A DNA stretch of 64,000 nt, from the NCBI GenBank assembly GCA_037501455.1, contig CM074860.1, positions 41,178,501 to 41,242,500 on the forward strand, given 5' to 3'. This document shows, in pieces, positions 45,824 to 57,793 of the stretch (position 1 is its first letter; the number at the start of each line of letters is the position of its first letter). The translations under genes were made by a program, and so were the position numbers. Under the pieces are notes generated by a model. It saw only the letters and a program-made list of their open reading frames with translations, had not been told where the DNA came from and ran no database searches. This DNA is from Lantana camara. Taxonomy: Eukaryota; Streptophyta; Magnoliopsida; Lamiales; Verbenaceae.

Positions 45824-46306
45824 TAGTGGCTGATAGTTTTAGGTCAAGATAAGAAAACCGGTTTAAGTAACTCCCGGTTCAAGTGAACCGGTTAATAAAA
45901 GGGATAAAGGTCCAAACGGTATCCAAAAATTGTGAAATAAATTCCATTGGACTCGAATCATTGAAACGAACACAATGGCGGTGTCGGAATTTGAATTCAA
46001 ATTCCCGAGCTCATATAGGTCCCGAACGACCCCAAACTCACCTAACTCATGTTAGGCCCAAACACACAAATAGGTCCAAGTCCTATTTAAATCCAACTCC
46101 AACAAATAATTTAAATTCAACCAAGTTCCATTCTTAAGTTGTCATGCAAGAATTCATATTTTACCACTTTGGATGTTAGTCAATTAAGTCACACTTTCAA
46201 TCAAAGTTGGATCTAAACACATAAAAAGGGAATTAAATCATATAGGTGGATAAGGTAAACTCTCTCGTGGCGTATACCTGTACGATTTAGCAGACGGGGC
46301 GTCACA

Positions 46307-47902
46307 ATCTCCTCCTCTTAGGAGAACCTATCCTCAGGTTCGCTGCTCGAAATAACTACGGATACTTCTTCCTCATCTTCTCTTCAGTCTCCCAAGTCGA
46401 TTCCTCAGATTTGTGATCTCTCCATAACACTTTGACCAAGGGAATCTACTTGTTTCTTAACACTTGTAATTTCCGATCCTGAATCTCAACCGGGTGCTTC
46501 ACAATCGTCAAATCGGACTCAAGTTGTACCCCTTCCTAGGCGATGTCTTCAAGAAGACACGATCTCCGACCTCAAACTCAAGGGGCCTTCTTCTCTTATC
46601 CGCATAAATCTTCTGTCTATCCTGAGCTGCTTTCATTCTCTGCTGAATTAACTTAACCTTCTCAACCGTTTTCTCAGTCTTAGCCGAGGCCTTTGCTCTC
46701 GTGAGCTTATCCTCGTTAGTCCATCCCCAATCCTCAATATCCCAATAAAGTGGCGACCTGCACTTCCTCCCATAAAGTGCCTCGTAAGGGGCCATACCAA
46801 TCGAAGCCTGGTAGCTGTTGTTGTAAGAGAACTCAACCAATGTCAAGTGCTTATCCTATTTAACCTTAAAATCCAATGCACACGCCCTTAACATATCCTC
46901 AAGATACTTAATCAACCACTCTGACTGTCCATCAGTCTGAAGATGTGATGCGGTGCTAAACTTAAGCTTTGTACCCAAACACTTCTGAAGATCCTGCCAA
47001 AAACTAGCTGTAAACCGAGGGTCCCGATCTGACATGATGCTAGCCGGAACTCCATGTAGCCTCACTATCTCATTACAATACAATTCAGCCAACTTAGGTA
47101 CCTTATCCGTCATCCTAACCTTAAGGAAATGGGCAGACTTAGTCAAACGGTCTATCACTACCCAAATCTCACCGAATCCTCTCCTAGACCTCGGCAGGCC
47201 GGACACAAAGTCCATACTCACCTGCTCCCACTTCCACTCCGGTATCGGAAGTGGTTGGAGAGTACCTCCCGGTTTCTGATGTTCTGCCTTAACCATCTGG
47301 CATGTCAGACATCGCTTCACAAAGAATGTGACATCCCTCTTCATGCCACTCCACCAATACAATTCTTTCAAGTCCCAGTACATCTTCGTACCTCCCGGGT
47401 GAATGGAATAACCGGAGCGGTGCGCCTCCTCAAGTATTACCCTCTTGAGCTGGTTGGGCACACACACTCTTGCCTTGAACCTGAACAAACCAGAATCATC
47501 AAACCCAAACTTAGTCTCTGGATCATCTCTCAAACGTGCAACCAATCTCTGAATCTCGGCATTCATAGACTGAGCCTCTAACAATCTCTGCTTCAAATCA
47601 GGCTGAACCGTAATGTTGGTTAATCTAGCCACAGAAACCACCGCAGTCGAACTCTGCTCAGAAAACCCTGCCACTAAACTCAAAAAACTGGCCTTCCTGC
47701 TCAAAATGTCGGCAACCACATTTGCCTTACCCGGACGGTACTGAATCGTGCAATCGTAGTCCTCTAAGAACTCAACCCATCTCCTCTGTCTCAAGTTAAG
47801 CTCTTTCTGCGTGAACAAGTACTGAAGACTCTTATGATCCGAGAATACCCAACCATTCTGCATCAACAAGTACCTTCAACTTCCTGGAGGCATAAGCAAG
47901 TA
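46307..47902 (-). pseudogene. RNase H to integrase fragment of element E
   Basis: Starting at the deletion junction (47902), scrambled RNase H pieces are followed by [12 protein letters not shown] and [21 protein letters not shown]. Integrase: [14 protein letters not shown] ... [11 protein letters not shown], catalytic Asp in [10 protein letters not shown], second Asp in [11 protein letters not shown], Glu region [14 protein letters not shown] frameshift near 46856 and a deletion near 46520 (between FLKTSPRKG and the chromodomain region) follow. A short chromodomain remnant precedes the purine tract near 46307-46320. Confidence 0.9.
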
Positions 47903-49150
47903 CCAAGGGTCATAGACGCATGGGAACGGCCATTCCCATGCACAACATACCATGGGAACAGTCCTTCCCATGCCAAGGCCAAGCGAGACTGGGAACGGCC
48001 GTTCCTAGTCCAAGCACACTTGGGAACGGTCGTTCCCATGTTCGGCCGCCAAAACCAAACCCTAGCTCGGAAGGGCCGTTCCAGGCTTAAAGCACAAACG
48101 GGAACGACCGTTTCGGTCATGGATTTGGAGCAGAAACTTGACTGTTTGGGGAAGATGAAGGGGAACACCAAAAATCATCAAACCAACTCCAAATCCACCA
48201 TAAAATATCACGAACTTCAGGTATAACATCATATAAATCATAGTTAGCATCAAAACATCAATTAATTCAAGTTTAGGAAGGTTTTTGCCCAAAATCTCAA
48301 ACACCCATATTCATGAATTTCAAGCTTAAACATGAAGATATGAATTCCTAGTATTCCTACACGAATTTCCAGAAACTAAGGCACATAAGGAGCATTCAAA
48401 TCATCAAGGCTTGCTTAAGGAATTCAAGATCTCATCATTCAAGTTCATACTAACAATTCCATGCTCCAATCCAAGAATAGAAATGAAATACTCATCAAAA
48501 GAGATCCAAAGCTTACCTTGTCTTGTGAAGGAATGAGGAATCAAAGAATATGAGCTCTTAGAATGAAAGATGGTTCAATTCTTGATCTTCTCTTGAAGTT
48601 TCTCCATGATTCTCTTTGAGGCTAACTTGTGTGGTTTGAAATGAAATGAAAAGGGGATCTAGGTTATGTAGTGGCTGATAGTTTTAGGTCAAGATAAGAA
48701 AACCGGTCTAAGTAACTCCCGGTTCAAGTGACTGGTCAATAAAAAGGATAAAGGTCCAAACGGTATCCAAAAATTATGAAATAAATTCCATTGGACTCGA
48801 ATCATTGAAACGAACACAATGGCGGTGTCGGAATTCGAATTCTAATTCCCGAGCTCACATAGGTCCCGAACGACCCAAAACTCACCAAACTCATGTTAGG
48901 CCCAAACACACAAATATGTCCAAGTCCTATTTAAATCCAACTCCAACAAATAATTTAAATTCAACCAAGTTCCATTCTTAAGTTTTCATGCAAGAATTCA
49001 TATTTTACCATTTTGGATTTTAGTCAATTAAGTCACACTTTCAATCAAAGTTGGATCTAAACACATAAAAAGGGAATTAAATCATATGGGTGCATAAGGT
49101 AAACTCTCTCGTGGCGCATAACTTTACGATTTATCGGACGGGGCGTCACA
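47903..49150 (-). repeat. 5' LTR fragment of element E
   Basis: The minus strand starts TGTGACGCCCCGTCCG at 49150 and matches 46306 to about 44290 of the 3' LTR, apart from LTR-H. It ends at the junction with RNase H. Palindrome cluster at 47919-48114. Confidence 0.92.
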
Positions 49151-50960
49151 GCATGCATTGCTTGATCCGGGAGCGACGCATTCATTTATTACTTCCCGGC
49201 TTGTGCATACTCTCTCTTTGCCTGTTGCCTATCTAAATGATACTTTTATTGTGAGTTCTCCTCTTGGTGGTAATTTGGTAACGGACCGTGTCTACCGTTG
49301 TTGTCCAGTGGTTGTGGAAGATCAAGAGTATCCCGGATTTGATTGAGATGCCTATGAAGAAGTTTGGGGTAATTTTGGGTATGGATTAGTTGTTCCGGCA
49401 CCGTACTAAGATGGATTATTTTGAGAAGAAGGTGCTTTTGGGTTCTACGGTGTTCTCGGGCCAAAGATTGAAGGCTTGCCCATTCATTTCTTTTATGGAA
49501 GCTAACAAGGTGTTCCAGGATGGTGCAACGGGCTATGTGGCTTATCTTTTAAACAAGCCGAAAGATCAAGCCATGCTCGAAGAGACGGAGATTGTGAAGG
49601 AATTCCCCGATGTTTTTCTGGAGAGTTTGAGGTCCCTACCTCTGGATCGAGACATTGAGTTTGTAATCGATCTCTATCCTGGATCGGCACCGTATGCGAA
49701 GTCTCCCTATAGGATAGCTCCGGCAGAGTTGAAGGAGCTGAAGGCGCAACTTGATGAACTCCTAGAATGTGGTTACATCCGCCCGAGTGCTTCTCCATGG
49801 GGTGCTCCCATCTTGTTTGTAAAGAAGAAAGATGGGACGTTACGGATGTGTATTGACTACCGGGAGTTGAAACGGTTAACGTTTAAGAATAAATACCCCA
49901 TTCCTCACATAGAACAATTGTTTGATCTTCTTCAAGGTTCGTGTGTCTACTACAAGTTGGATTTGGGGCAAGGGTATTATCAATTGCGCATCCGGGAGGA
50001 AGATGTACCGAAGACGGGTTTCCATACTCGGTATGGACACTTTGAGTTCGTGGTTATGCCCTTTGGTCTTACTAATGCTCCAGCGGCGTTCATGGACATG
50101 ATGCACCGAATATTCTGGCCTTACCTCGATAAATTCGTGGTCATCTTTATAGATGATATTTTGGTGTATTCGAGGTCCGTAGAGGAGCATGCGCAGCACT
50201 TGAGGACAGTTTTATCTACACTTCGAGAGCACCATTTGTTTGCCAAGTTCAGTAAGTGCGAGTTTTGGTTGGATAGAGTTTCATTCTTGGGTCACTTCAT
50301 CTCAGGGAGAGGTGTAGAGATAGATCCGGCGAAGATTGAGACGGTTATGTTTTGGAAGCAACCGAAGAATGCCTTAGAGGTGAGAAGTTTTCTGGGATTA
50401 GCAGGGTATTATAGGCGCTTTGTGAAAGATTTCTCGAATATTGCCTCCCTGTTGACCCGGTTGACAAAGAAAGAGGCTAAATTCGAGTGGGATGAGGCGT
50501 GTGAGAAGAGTTTCCAAACTCTTAAGGAGAAGTTGACTACGGCACCAGTTCTAACCTTACCCGAAGGTTCAGAAGGCTACTCAGTCTATACCGATGCTTC
50601 GAAGGAAGGGCTCGGTTGTGTGTTCTTGCAGAATGGTAAAGTAGTAGCCTACGCCTCAAGGAAATTGAAGGATCACGAGAGGAACTATCCCACTCATGAT
50701 TTGGAACTCGCCGCGGTTGTGTTTGCCTTAATGAAATGACGTCACTATCTCTATGGGGCTATCTTTGATGTGTTCACTGACCACCAGAGTTTGAAGTATT
50801 TGTTCACCCAAAAGGATTTGAATGTAAGGCAACGACGTTGGGTGGAAGTTATTGAGGATTATGATTGTCGAATTCAATACCATCCGGGTAAAGCCAATGT
50901 GGTTGCAGATGCTTTGAGTCGCAAAGCGAGTGTTTCGGGTTTGGAAGCAGGTTCTAGCAA
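49151..50960 (+). pseudogene. Protease, reverse transcriptase and RNase H of element D
   Basis: Direct continuation of the gag frame of 28532. Protease [15 protein letters not shown]. One inserted C near 49334 shifts the frame, and a TAG at 49387-49389 replaces Trp. [53 protein letters not shown], catalytic FIDD at 50146-50157. RNase [33 protein letters not shown] at 50737-50739 (Trp), [21 protein letters not shown]. All catalytic acids are retained. Confidence 0.94.
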
Positions 50961-52498
50961 GAAGGTTTCGGCAACTCTAGTTTCGGAAGCTCGCCTAGCA
51001 AACATCTCGGTTCAACCGGTCTTGAAGCAAAGATTGATTGAAGCTCAATCTAATGATCCGAAAATACAGAGATTAGTGACGAAAGCAAGGATTGATCCGG
51101 GAACTAAGTTTGGATTTTAAGATTCGGGTTTGTTTCAATTTAAGGCTCGGGTTTGTGTTCCGGAAGAGTTGAAGAGGGTGGTTTTGGACGAGGCACATAA
51201 GTCGGCTTACACGGTACATCCCGGTACCACCAAGATGTATAGAGATTTGAAGACTCTATATTGGTGGAATGGCATGAAGAGAGACGTTGCTAACTATGTT
51301 AGAAGGTGTCAAACATGCCAAGTGGTGAAAGCCGAACACCAAAAACTGGGAGGAACTCTCCAACCACTTCCAATTCCCGAATGGAAGTGGGAGCAAGTGA
51401 CAATGGACTTTGTGTCCGGCTTACCGAGGACCAAAGGAGGTTTCGATGGGATAAGGGTCATTATTGATCGGTTGACGAAGTCGGCCCATTTTCTCAAGGT
51501 TCGAATGTCCGAGAAGGTGCCTAAACTTGCCCGGTTGTATCGGAAAGAGATTGTTAAGATACATGGTGCTCTTCGGATAGGGATCCTCAGTTCACCTCAA
51601 GTTTTTGGCAAGAGTTGCAGAAGTGTTTGGGAATGAAGCTTCAGTTTAGCACCGCTTTTTACCCACAAACGGACGGATAATCCGAGAGGTTGATAAGGTA
51701 TCTCGAGGGCATGCTTCGTGCTTGTGCCTTGTATTTTCAAGATTCGTGGGATGAGCAGTTGGATTTGGTTGAGTACGCCTACAATAACAGCTTTCAGTCC
51801 TCAATTGGTATGGCTCCGTATGAAGCTTTGTATGGAAGAAAGTGTCAATCCCCACTCTTGATATTGATGAGTGGAGATGGACCAAAGATGGAAAGCTTGA
51901 AAGAGCTAAGAAACCGAAGGAGATACAAGATACCATTGAGAAGGTTAAGGTAATTAAACAGAGGTTGAAAGCGGTACATGACCGATAGAAGAGTTATGCG
52001 GATAAGAGGGGATGTCCCTTGGAGTTTGAAGTCGGAGATAAGGTCTTTCTAAAGGCATCTCCTAGAAAAGGGATTGCTCGGATTGGTAAAGGTTGGAAGC
52101 TTAACCCGCGCTACTTAGGCCCCTTTGAGATCCTTGATCGAGTTGGGGAAGTAGCTTACCGATTGGAATTACCACCGAGCTTAACTGGGATACACAACGT
52201 TTTCCATGTTTCTCAGTTAAGGAAATTCTATCCTGATGAGTCTTCTATTCTACCGGTTGAAGAGGTGCAACTTGAGCCGGATTTGACAATAAAAAAACAC
52301 CCGGTTAAGATTTTGGACCGGAAGACGCAAGAGTTGAGGAACCGGCATATACCTCTTGTTAAAGTGTTATGGCGTGATCAGAAATCCGAGGAAGCCATGT
52401 CGGAGACAGAGGCTAAGATGGTTCAGTTGTATCCGGAGCTTTTCAAGACCCTCGCTTCGGACCTGAGGACAGGTCCTTTGAAGGAGGGGAGGTTGTAA
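50961..52498 (+). pseudogene. Integrase and degenerate chromodomain of element D
   Basis: A stop at 51118-51120 lies in the linker. HHCC: DEAHKSAYTVHPGT ... RCQTCQVVK. Catalytic Asp in [12 protein letters not shown] deletion of roughly 20 nt near 51566 precedes the second Asp block, which is in another frame. A stop at 51678 follows in the TDG-SERLI segment, further breaks near 51860 and 51986, then an intact tail from 52019: [28 protein letters not shown], chromodomain around VKVLWRDQKSEEA. The stop codon (52496-52498) lies inside the 3' LTR. Confidence 0.92.
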
Positions 52499-52504
52499 CA
52501 TCCC
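52494..52504 (+). repeat. First 11 bp of the 3' LTR of element D
   Basis: TGTAACATCCC after the purine-rich GAAGGAGGGGAGGT, identical to the 5' LTR start. Element J enters at 52505; ATCCC (52500-52504) is its presumed target copy. The rest lies beyond the window. Confidence 0.88.
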
Positions 52505-55488
52505 TGTGACGCCCCGTTCGTCTAAAGGTTTAGTTTAGCAAGTGTTAGGGTCGTGGGAAGTTCGAACTAAGAATCCGTTAGAAGAAATGTAACCCTAGCA
52601 AGCTAGTTCGGGATAACAACGACAATAGATCGCTTTCAAATTTCATTGAATTAACCTAAGTTCGGGATGAGCTTTGTGAGATCCGTCTTAGCCATTAGAT
52701 TCGTTTTGACGTTTTGAGACGAATGGCATTAGTTTCATAATTATCGGAGACCGTTTGCTACCCCGACACCCTAAAACCGGACCACATGAACCGGTTTCTC
52801 TTGGAATTGAACCTAGAATTGTCACCTACTAGCTTCTTTCTCTTTCCTCCTAAATTCAGCACCTTATGACCTCCTTGCTTCCAATTATTCCTCACGTTAA
52901 AGCATGTGGCAGCAACCCCTAACTTCAAGAGCATCATCACCTCCTTGCTTCCCTATTTCCCCTCACGTTAAGGCAAAGAGCAGCAGCCATACACATCTAT
53001 TTTCTTCTTTTCCCCTCACGGACAGCCCCTTTTCTTCTTGCAAAAATTTGGAGACTTCATTGAAGACAAGTGAAGAAACAAGCTATCCCTCTACTTCCAA
53101 CTTCGGTTTTCAGTCAAGGAAGGTAATAGAAAGATCCCTCATCATCTTTATCCTTCCATTTCAGTAAGGTTCAGCTTCTAAGTTGTGGCCATGGAGTTAT
53201 GAGTTCAGCTATGAGTAGGAATTTGTTAGAAATTTGAAGCTCTTGCATGTTTGCTGAAAGTTGATGACCTTTAAGTGATTTTACATTGTACAAACTGCAA
53301 GTACTTTCATAAACTGAAGTTTATTTGCAGCATGTTACCTTACATGAAATTATAGATGCTTTATGTATGATTTATGGACCTGATATTCAAGTTTTGAGGC
53401 CTGGAACAAGTAGGAACCGAACCTACAAGAGAACCCGCTGTTCTGCCCTGTTTCATAGTTTCTGCAGTGACTTCCTCGCATCTGTTACCCAAGAAAAACA
53501 TCTTAGAATTTCCTGAATTTGTAACCACCGAAACTTAGTTGAGTCTAGGACACTCTCCTTTTTACGGCTTGTCAAAATTCATTCTGGAGAGTGAGATATG
53601 CCCAATACAAAATGGTGTCGCCAGTCTAACGAAATCCTGCGTTCAGCCAACTTTAAACAATAAACTGTTTTGATCCGCTTTGAATAAAAAATTGAGCCAT
53701 ATATGGTCAGAAAGGTGTGTGTGTCTAGTTTCATTTCCAAAAAACTAAACTGAATTTGGACTTCTAAATTTTAAGATATTCTGATTTTCCTACAGCCTGG
53801 TCATTTTCAGAAAACTGCCAGCTTTTACTAGAATTGCAACCGAAGCCTCGTTTGAGCTTCTCTTCCGTTTCTTTCGTGATTTTTCCATACCGAACTTGTT
53901 CCTAACATGTTAAATTTTGTAATTATGTACTGTTCAGATTATGGTGCTATGATATGAGTTGAAAATATGCTCCGTGATTTGATCTCCGTAGCCCGGGATG
54001 CCTAAATGAACTCCTTGCTCAAGTGCGTTTCAATTCTTGCATTCCATTGCATTCATTTTTCACTTCCGTGCGTCTAAGTGGTTCATGATCGAGTCTTTGT
54101 CATGTTTTGTTCATTGTTTGTTCAGAGGTGATCCCAGGAGAGTTTGATCCGGAGGGTTAGTCTCATTTCCGTGCCCGGTGTCGTTCTTTGGAACTCTTTT
54201 GTCAAAGGTGAGGTTAGGTGTGTTTTAGTTATGCCCTAATGCCCCTATATGATTGTTTCCAGCCTGAATAGCTATGTATTAAGGTTATATATGTACGTAT
54301 ACTTCTGATATTTGCACTCTTGAAGGTTTTATTTGATACGTGTATAATTTTGGGCCTATGTATGCCTTGATCTTGAGAAGTGGTAACTCTTGAAAGTGAT
54401 AAAACGTGATATCTGTACTCTTGTGAGCTAAGCCGTTGAAAGATATGGTAAGTGCATTCCTGATACTTATGTATGCTTCGTGGATTGGGCCCGGAGGCTA
54501 TGGGTAAGGGAGCCTGGCACGGTATTGGGCCGTCAGGATCATACCCTGTGCATAGTCTTCATTTGAGATTACTTGCTTGTTTCCAGGAGGTTTGGTACAT
54601 GCCAGTTATCTTGAGCCGGTGGTAACCCCATCGAAGGAGCGGGTAGGAGTCATGAGCCCCCGTCTCGATGTGTATACGTGTTTCTGAAAGGATTGGGGTG
54701 CACTCCCTTCCTTTCCATGGCGTGATGGCGGGATTGTGTTTTGATTTCTGTTTTTCCTGTATTTTTGAGGCGTGTTGACGGATGTGGTTTGAAAGCTCGT
54801 ACTCGCCGAGCTCTGTTCTATTTTGAGTTTGTGAAACAAGGATGGACTGAATAGGATTTTAATTTCTTTTGAATACGTATGTATCTTTTGGCTTTTAGAA
54901 AATGTTTTGGTATGCAAAAACCATCCTTGGGTTCATGAACATTCGAATTTTGATACGTGCTCTGCTCTGTTATATCTATAGCGTGCGTGGGTTAACCCCT
55001 CACTCAGTCGTGGACTGATTCCTTGCTTTTCCATCTTTTAGTTTCGCAGGTACAGGTATGCTTTGGTCGAGCTAGGCGGAGCATTGAGTAGTTCATGTTC
55101 GTCTAAGTCGAGTCTTTGGGTTGTACTTGCATACACTCTACATTTTGTTCATGTACATATTGTGGCCTTACCAGCATAGATGTTAAGTTTTAAATTGCCA
55201 CTGTCGGGATGGAACTTTTGGAATAAACTTGGTATATGTTGGATATTTGCTCAGTTATGGCCTGTGATGGGCTCGTATGTGAGTTGTTTGAAATTTTACG
55301 CTTCCGCATGCGTTTGTCAATTTGATATTTGAATGTACATTTTTTAAAGGTTAGAATCCGCCTAGCTTAGGAGTGTCTGTCTGTCTCCCGTTCGCTTTGA
55401 CTTGTGCATGTATACGGATTTCCTATTTCGTATATGTGTTGGGTTAGAGTGCGGCGGATGTGGTGACCCTACGCTCCAGGGTGCTACA
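52505..55488 (+). repeat. 5' LTR of element J (2984 bp)
   Basis: TGTGACGCCCCGTTCG at 52505 to AGGGTGCTACA at 55488. It has the block with GGTTCATGATCGAGTCT (54080), a GC-rich block (54487-54560), the TATA/hairpin (54970-55018) and the usual tail. I see no palindrome cluster in the middle region, unlike B, D, E, F, G, I and K. Confidence 0.92.
54970..55018 (+). promoter_or_regulatory. TATA region and start-site hairpin of LTR-J
   Basis: TTATATCTATA from 54970, then AACCCCTCAC and the hairpin TCAGTC-GTG-GACTGA (55004-55018). Confidence 0.6.
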
Positions 55489-55496
55489 TCCTTGCG

Positions 55497-55508
55497 TGGT
55501 ATCAGAGC
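55497..55508 (+). other. Primer-binding site of element J
   Basis: TGGTATCAGAGC, 8 nt after the LTR; initiator-Met tRNA type. Confidence 0.93.
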
Positions 55509-55700
55509 TGAAGGTTGCAAAACCAGAGCTCTAGTGTCGTGTCGAGTTCGTCTAGGTCGTACGGCTTAGGATTATGTGCCTCTGTGCCATTCTTTGATGT
55601 TATTTTATTTCTTGCCTATTTAATTTTTTATTTACTAGCATTCATAAACATACACTAACGAACATGCATCTATCTCTTTTCTCATTTGTGCATTCCAGAT

Positions 55701-56078
55701 ATGCCAGACCGTAGACATCATCTTGACAGATCGCCAGGCTGTAGACATCATCGTGATAGATCACCAGGCCGTAGACATCATCGTAACAGGTTGCCAGACC
55801 GTAGACATCACCGTGACAGGTCTCCAGGCCGTAGGAATAATCGGGATCGTTCGCCTCGTCAGTAAGATCCTCTTGCTCCTCCTCTCATAGCTAATGAAGT
55901 GGGGTAAATCACTGCCATCTATCGGGAGTTTCGAAACCAGAATCCTCCCCGGTTTGAAGAAGGGAATGATATGCAAGCGGAGGAGTGGCTTACTCAAATA
56001 GAAAGGATTTGGGAACTCATTCCTTGCAGTTCCCAGGAAAAAGCCCGGTGTACTATTTCACTCATTCAAGGGCAAGCT
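55701..56078 (+). pseudogene. Gag N-terminal part of element J
   Basis: It starts at the ATG of 55701. The first 51 or so residues are five 10-residue repeats of the form RRHHRDRSPG, basic and Arg/Ser-rich, then the gag core FRNQNPPRFEEGNDMQAEEW. Stops TAA at 55863-55865 and 55905-55907 both look like CAA changed to TAA. The frame ends ...LIQGQ at LTR-K and resumes at 60157 with AYSWW after removing one target copy. Confidence 0.9.
55704..55853 (+). repeat. 30-bp coding tandem repeat, five units
   Basis: Five in-frame 30-bp units beginning CCAG.CCGTAGACATCATC. Elements F and D have a basic N-terminus at the same place without clear repeats, so this is a J-family expansion. Confidence 0.92.
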
Positions 56079-56261
56079 TGTAACGCCCCGGTTTTTCAAT
56101 TTTATTAATATGTCATATTTGCTTCTAAATTGTGCAATTAAATTATTTAATTATGTGATTAATTGTTTTTATGTGCTTATATTGAATTTTATTATAATTG
56201 TTATTATTTTATTTTATTATATTTTATTTTTAATTTATTACTAATTCTAATATATATATAT

Positions 56262-56263
56262 CG

Positions 56264-56307
<44 letters not shown>

Positions 56308-56315
56308 TATATATT
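56262..56315. repeat. AT dinucleotide microsatellite in LTR-K
   Basis: Nearly uninterrupted TA repeat broken once by TAATATAT. Confidence 0.95.
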
Positions 56316-57793
56316 TCTTTAAGTATATATATGTATACGTTTATTTATATTATTATTAATTTAATGATTATGCTAATTATATGTTATGCTAATTCATCAT
56401 GTTTTAGTTAATTAATTACGTGACCTAATATAATTTATTTAATATAAGAATTAATTTATTATTTATAATAATTATGCATGGGAAATTATATTTTGCATGG
56501 GAATTATAATATTCATGCATGGATTTTATTTGAATATGTATGAATTGCATGAATGAGTTTGTTTGTTAATTTTGAGCTTCGTTCTTATATGAAATGATTT
56601 CGGATTGTCTCGAATATTTAGTATGTCGTAAATATATGTGTTATGAATATGATTTTATGCTCGATTTATATTTTCGAATTCATTTGATATGTTAACGGAT
56701 TTAATTTGTATTGAGGAACCAAATCGGGGGCTAACGAGCACTTAGCGTACCCTTGGTTCCGAATTTAATATCTTGAGCTCGGGAACTCGGATTCGAGTTT
56801 CGTCAACTCCGCTGAACTCGTAACGAAAATGCGAGTTTAGTAAACTTAGCCTTACAATTTTCCTAAGTCATTTGAACCTCCGAAATCCAACCGAAAAACG
56901 AAACGACATCCATTTGACCTTGCTGTACAAAATGAGCCATATCTCATCCAAACCATAACCAAATTAACCATGGTTTGATTCTTTGAAACCCTAACTCAAC
57001 CATCTATCATGACATATCAAGCCTTAACCGAGATAACCCTCTCACAATCCCCAAAAACTCAGCCAAAGCTACTGTTCTTCATTCCAGTCTCGTAACCCTT
57101 CCATCTTGGAGATTTTGGAGCTCAAATCTCATCCAAACTTCAACCAATCAACAAGGTAAGCTTAGGGTCGTATTATATGTTCATTTATGATCATTTCCAC
57201 CCTTTCATTCATGAAGTTGAGCATGGTTTCATCATTTCTGGGCGTTTTCCGAAAATAAGAGTTTTTGTGCAAATTCTTGATCTTCTTCGATTCTCAATGA
57301 TTTTGATTGATTCCAAGCTTGAGATTGATGGTTTTGACATCCTCATATCATTTATGGTAATTGATTTTGTGGTTTTTGAGATATTTATGAGATACCATTT
57401 ATGACATCTTTGAGAAAATCCCACATGAATGTCACGTACGCTTCCATGTCTTGATTGATCACTTTTGGAACTGATTTACTTGTTGAATTCATGATGTTTT
57501 GCTGCTTATTTGTTGGCCTTAACTGAGTGAATAGATAGAGAAGGATTGAATTGTTCTTGCCCTGTTTTTCTTCGAGATTGGCACTGTTTCTTTTCACGCA
57601 GAGTTGCTGTCAAACTGCTGTAATTTCCTTCCTTCTTTTGCTGTCAGTTCGTGGCTTTGTGGTGTGTGTTGTGACTGAGTTTTGCTGCCATTTATGCCTT
57701 GCCTTGTTGCCTTTCTTACCTGTTTTCTCGCGCATAAGGGCTGCTCTGTTTCTGCGTTTCTGCTGTAAAAAAACAGGGGTTGTGCTGCTGCGA

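Larger units (their letters stand above)
28533..46306 (-). repeat. 3' LTR of element E (about 2.96 kb own sequence), hosts F and H
   Basis: The minus strand starts TGTGACGCCCCGTCTGC at 46306 and ends GGGGTGTTACA at 28533. F occupies 29358-43401 and H 45062-45823, each with a duplicated 5-bp target; net length is about 2957 bp. The start-site hairpin lies at about 29072-29090 (minus strand TCGGTC-AAGT-TGACTGA, with a G:T pair). A structured block (GAGATATCA paired with TGATATCTT) lies near 43540-43590. The palindrome cluster is at 44307-44502. Confidence 0.92.
28533..49150 (-). mobile_element. Element E, Tekay-type Ty3/gypsy with a large internal deletion
   Basis: Perfect 5-bp target duplication GCATG (28528-28532, 49151-49155). 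On the minus strand: a 5' LTR fragment (49150-47903), then a direct jump into RNase H/integrase (47902-46320), a purine tract (AAGAGGAGGAGAT), and the 3' LTR (46306-28533). The 3' half of the 5' LTR, primer site, gag, protease and RT are deleted. The 3' LTR hosts element F and solo LTR-H. Confidence 0.92.
23531..52504 (+). mobile_element. Element D, Tekay-type Ty3/gypsy, split by E and J
   Basis: Visible parts: 5' LTR 23531-27184, primer site, gag 27391-28532, then after element E protease to chromodomain 49151-52498, and 11 bp of the 3' LTR. The start TGTAACATCCC is identical at both LTRs. Removing E (with one GCATG copy) joins gag to protease in frame at ...[16 protein letters not shown]. 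The remaining 3' LTR lies beyond the right edge. Five or more stops and two frameshifts make it inactive. Confidence 0.93.

Noticed and set aside
49246..50199. Minus-strand ORFs within D pol
   Set aside because: Shadows of the plus-strand protease/RT frame, which carries all conserved motifs.
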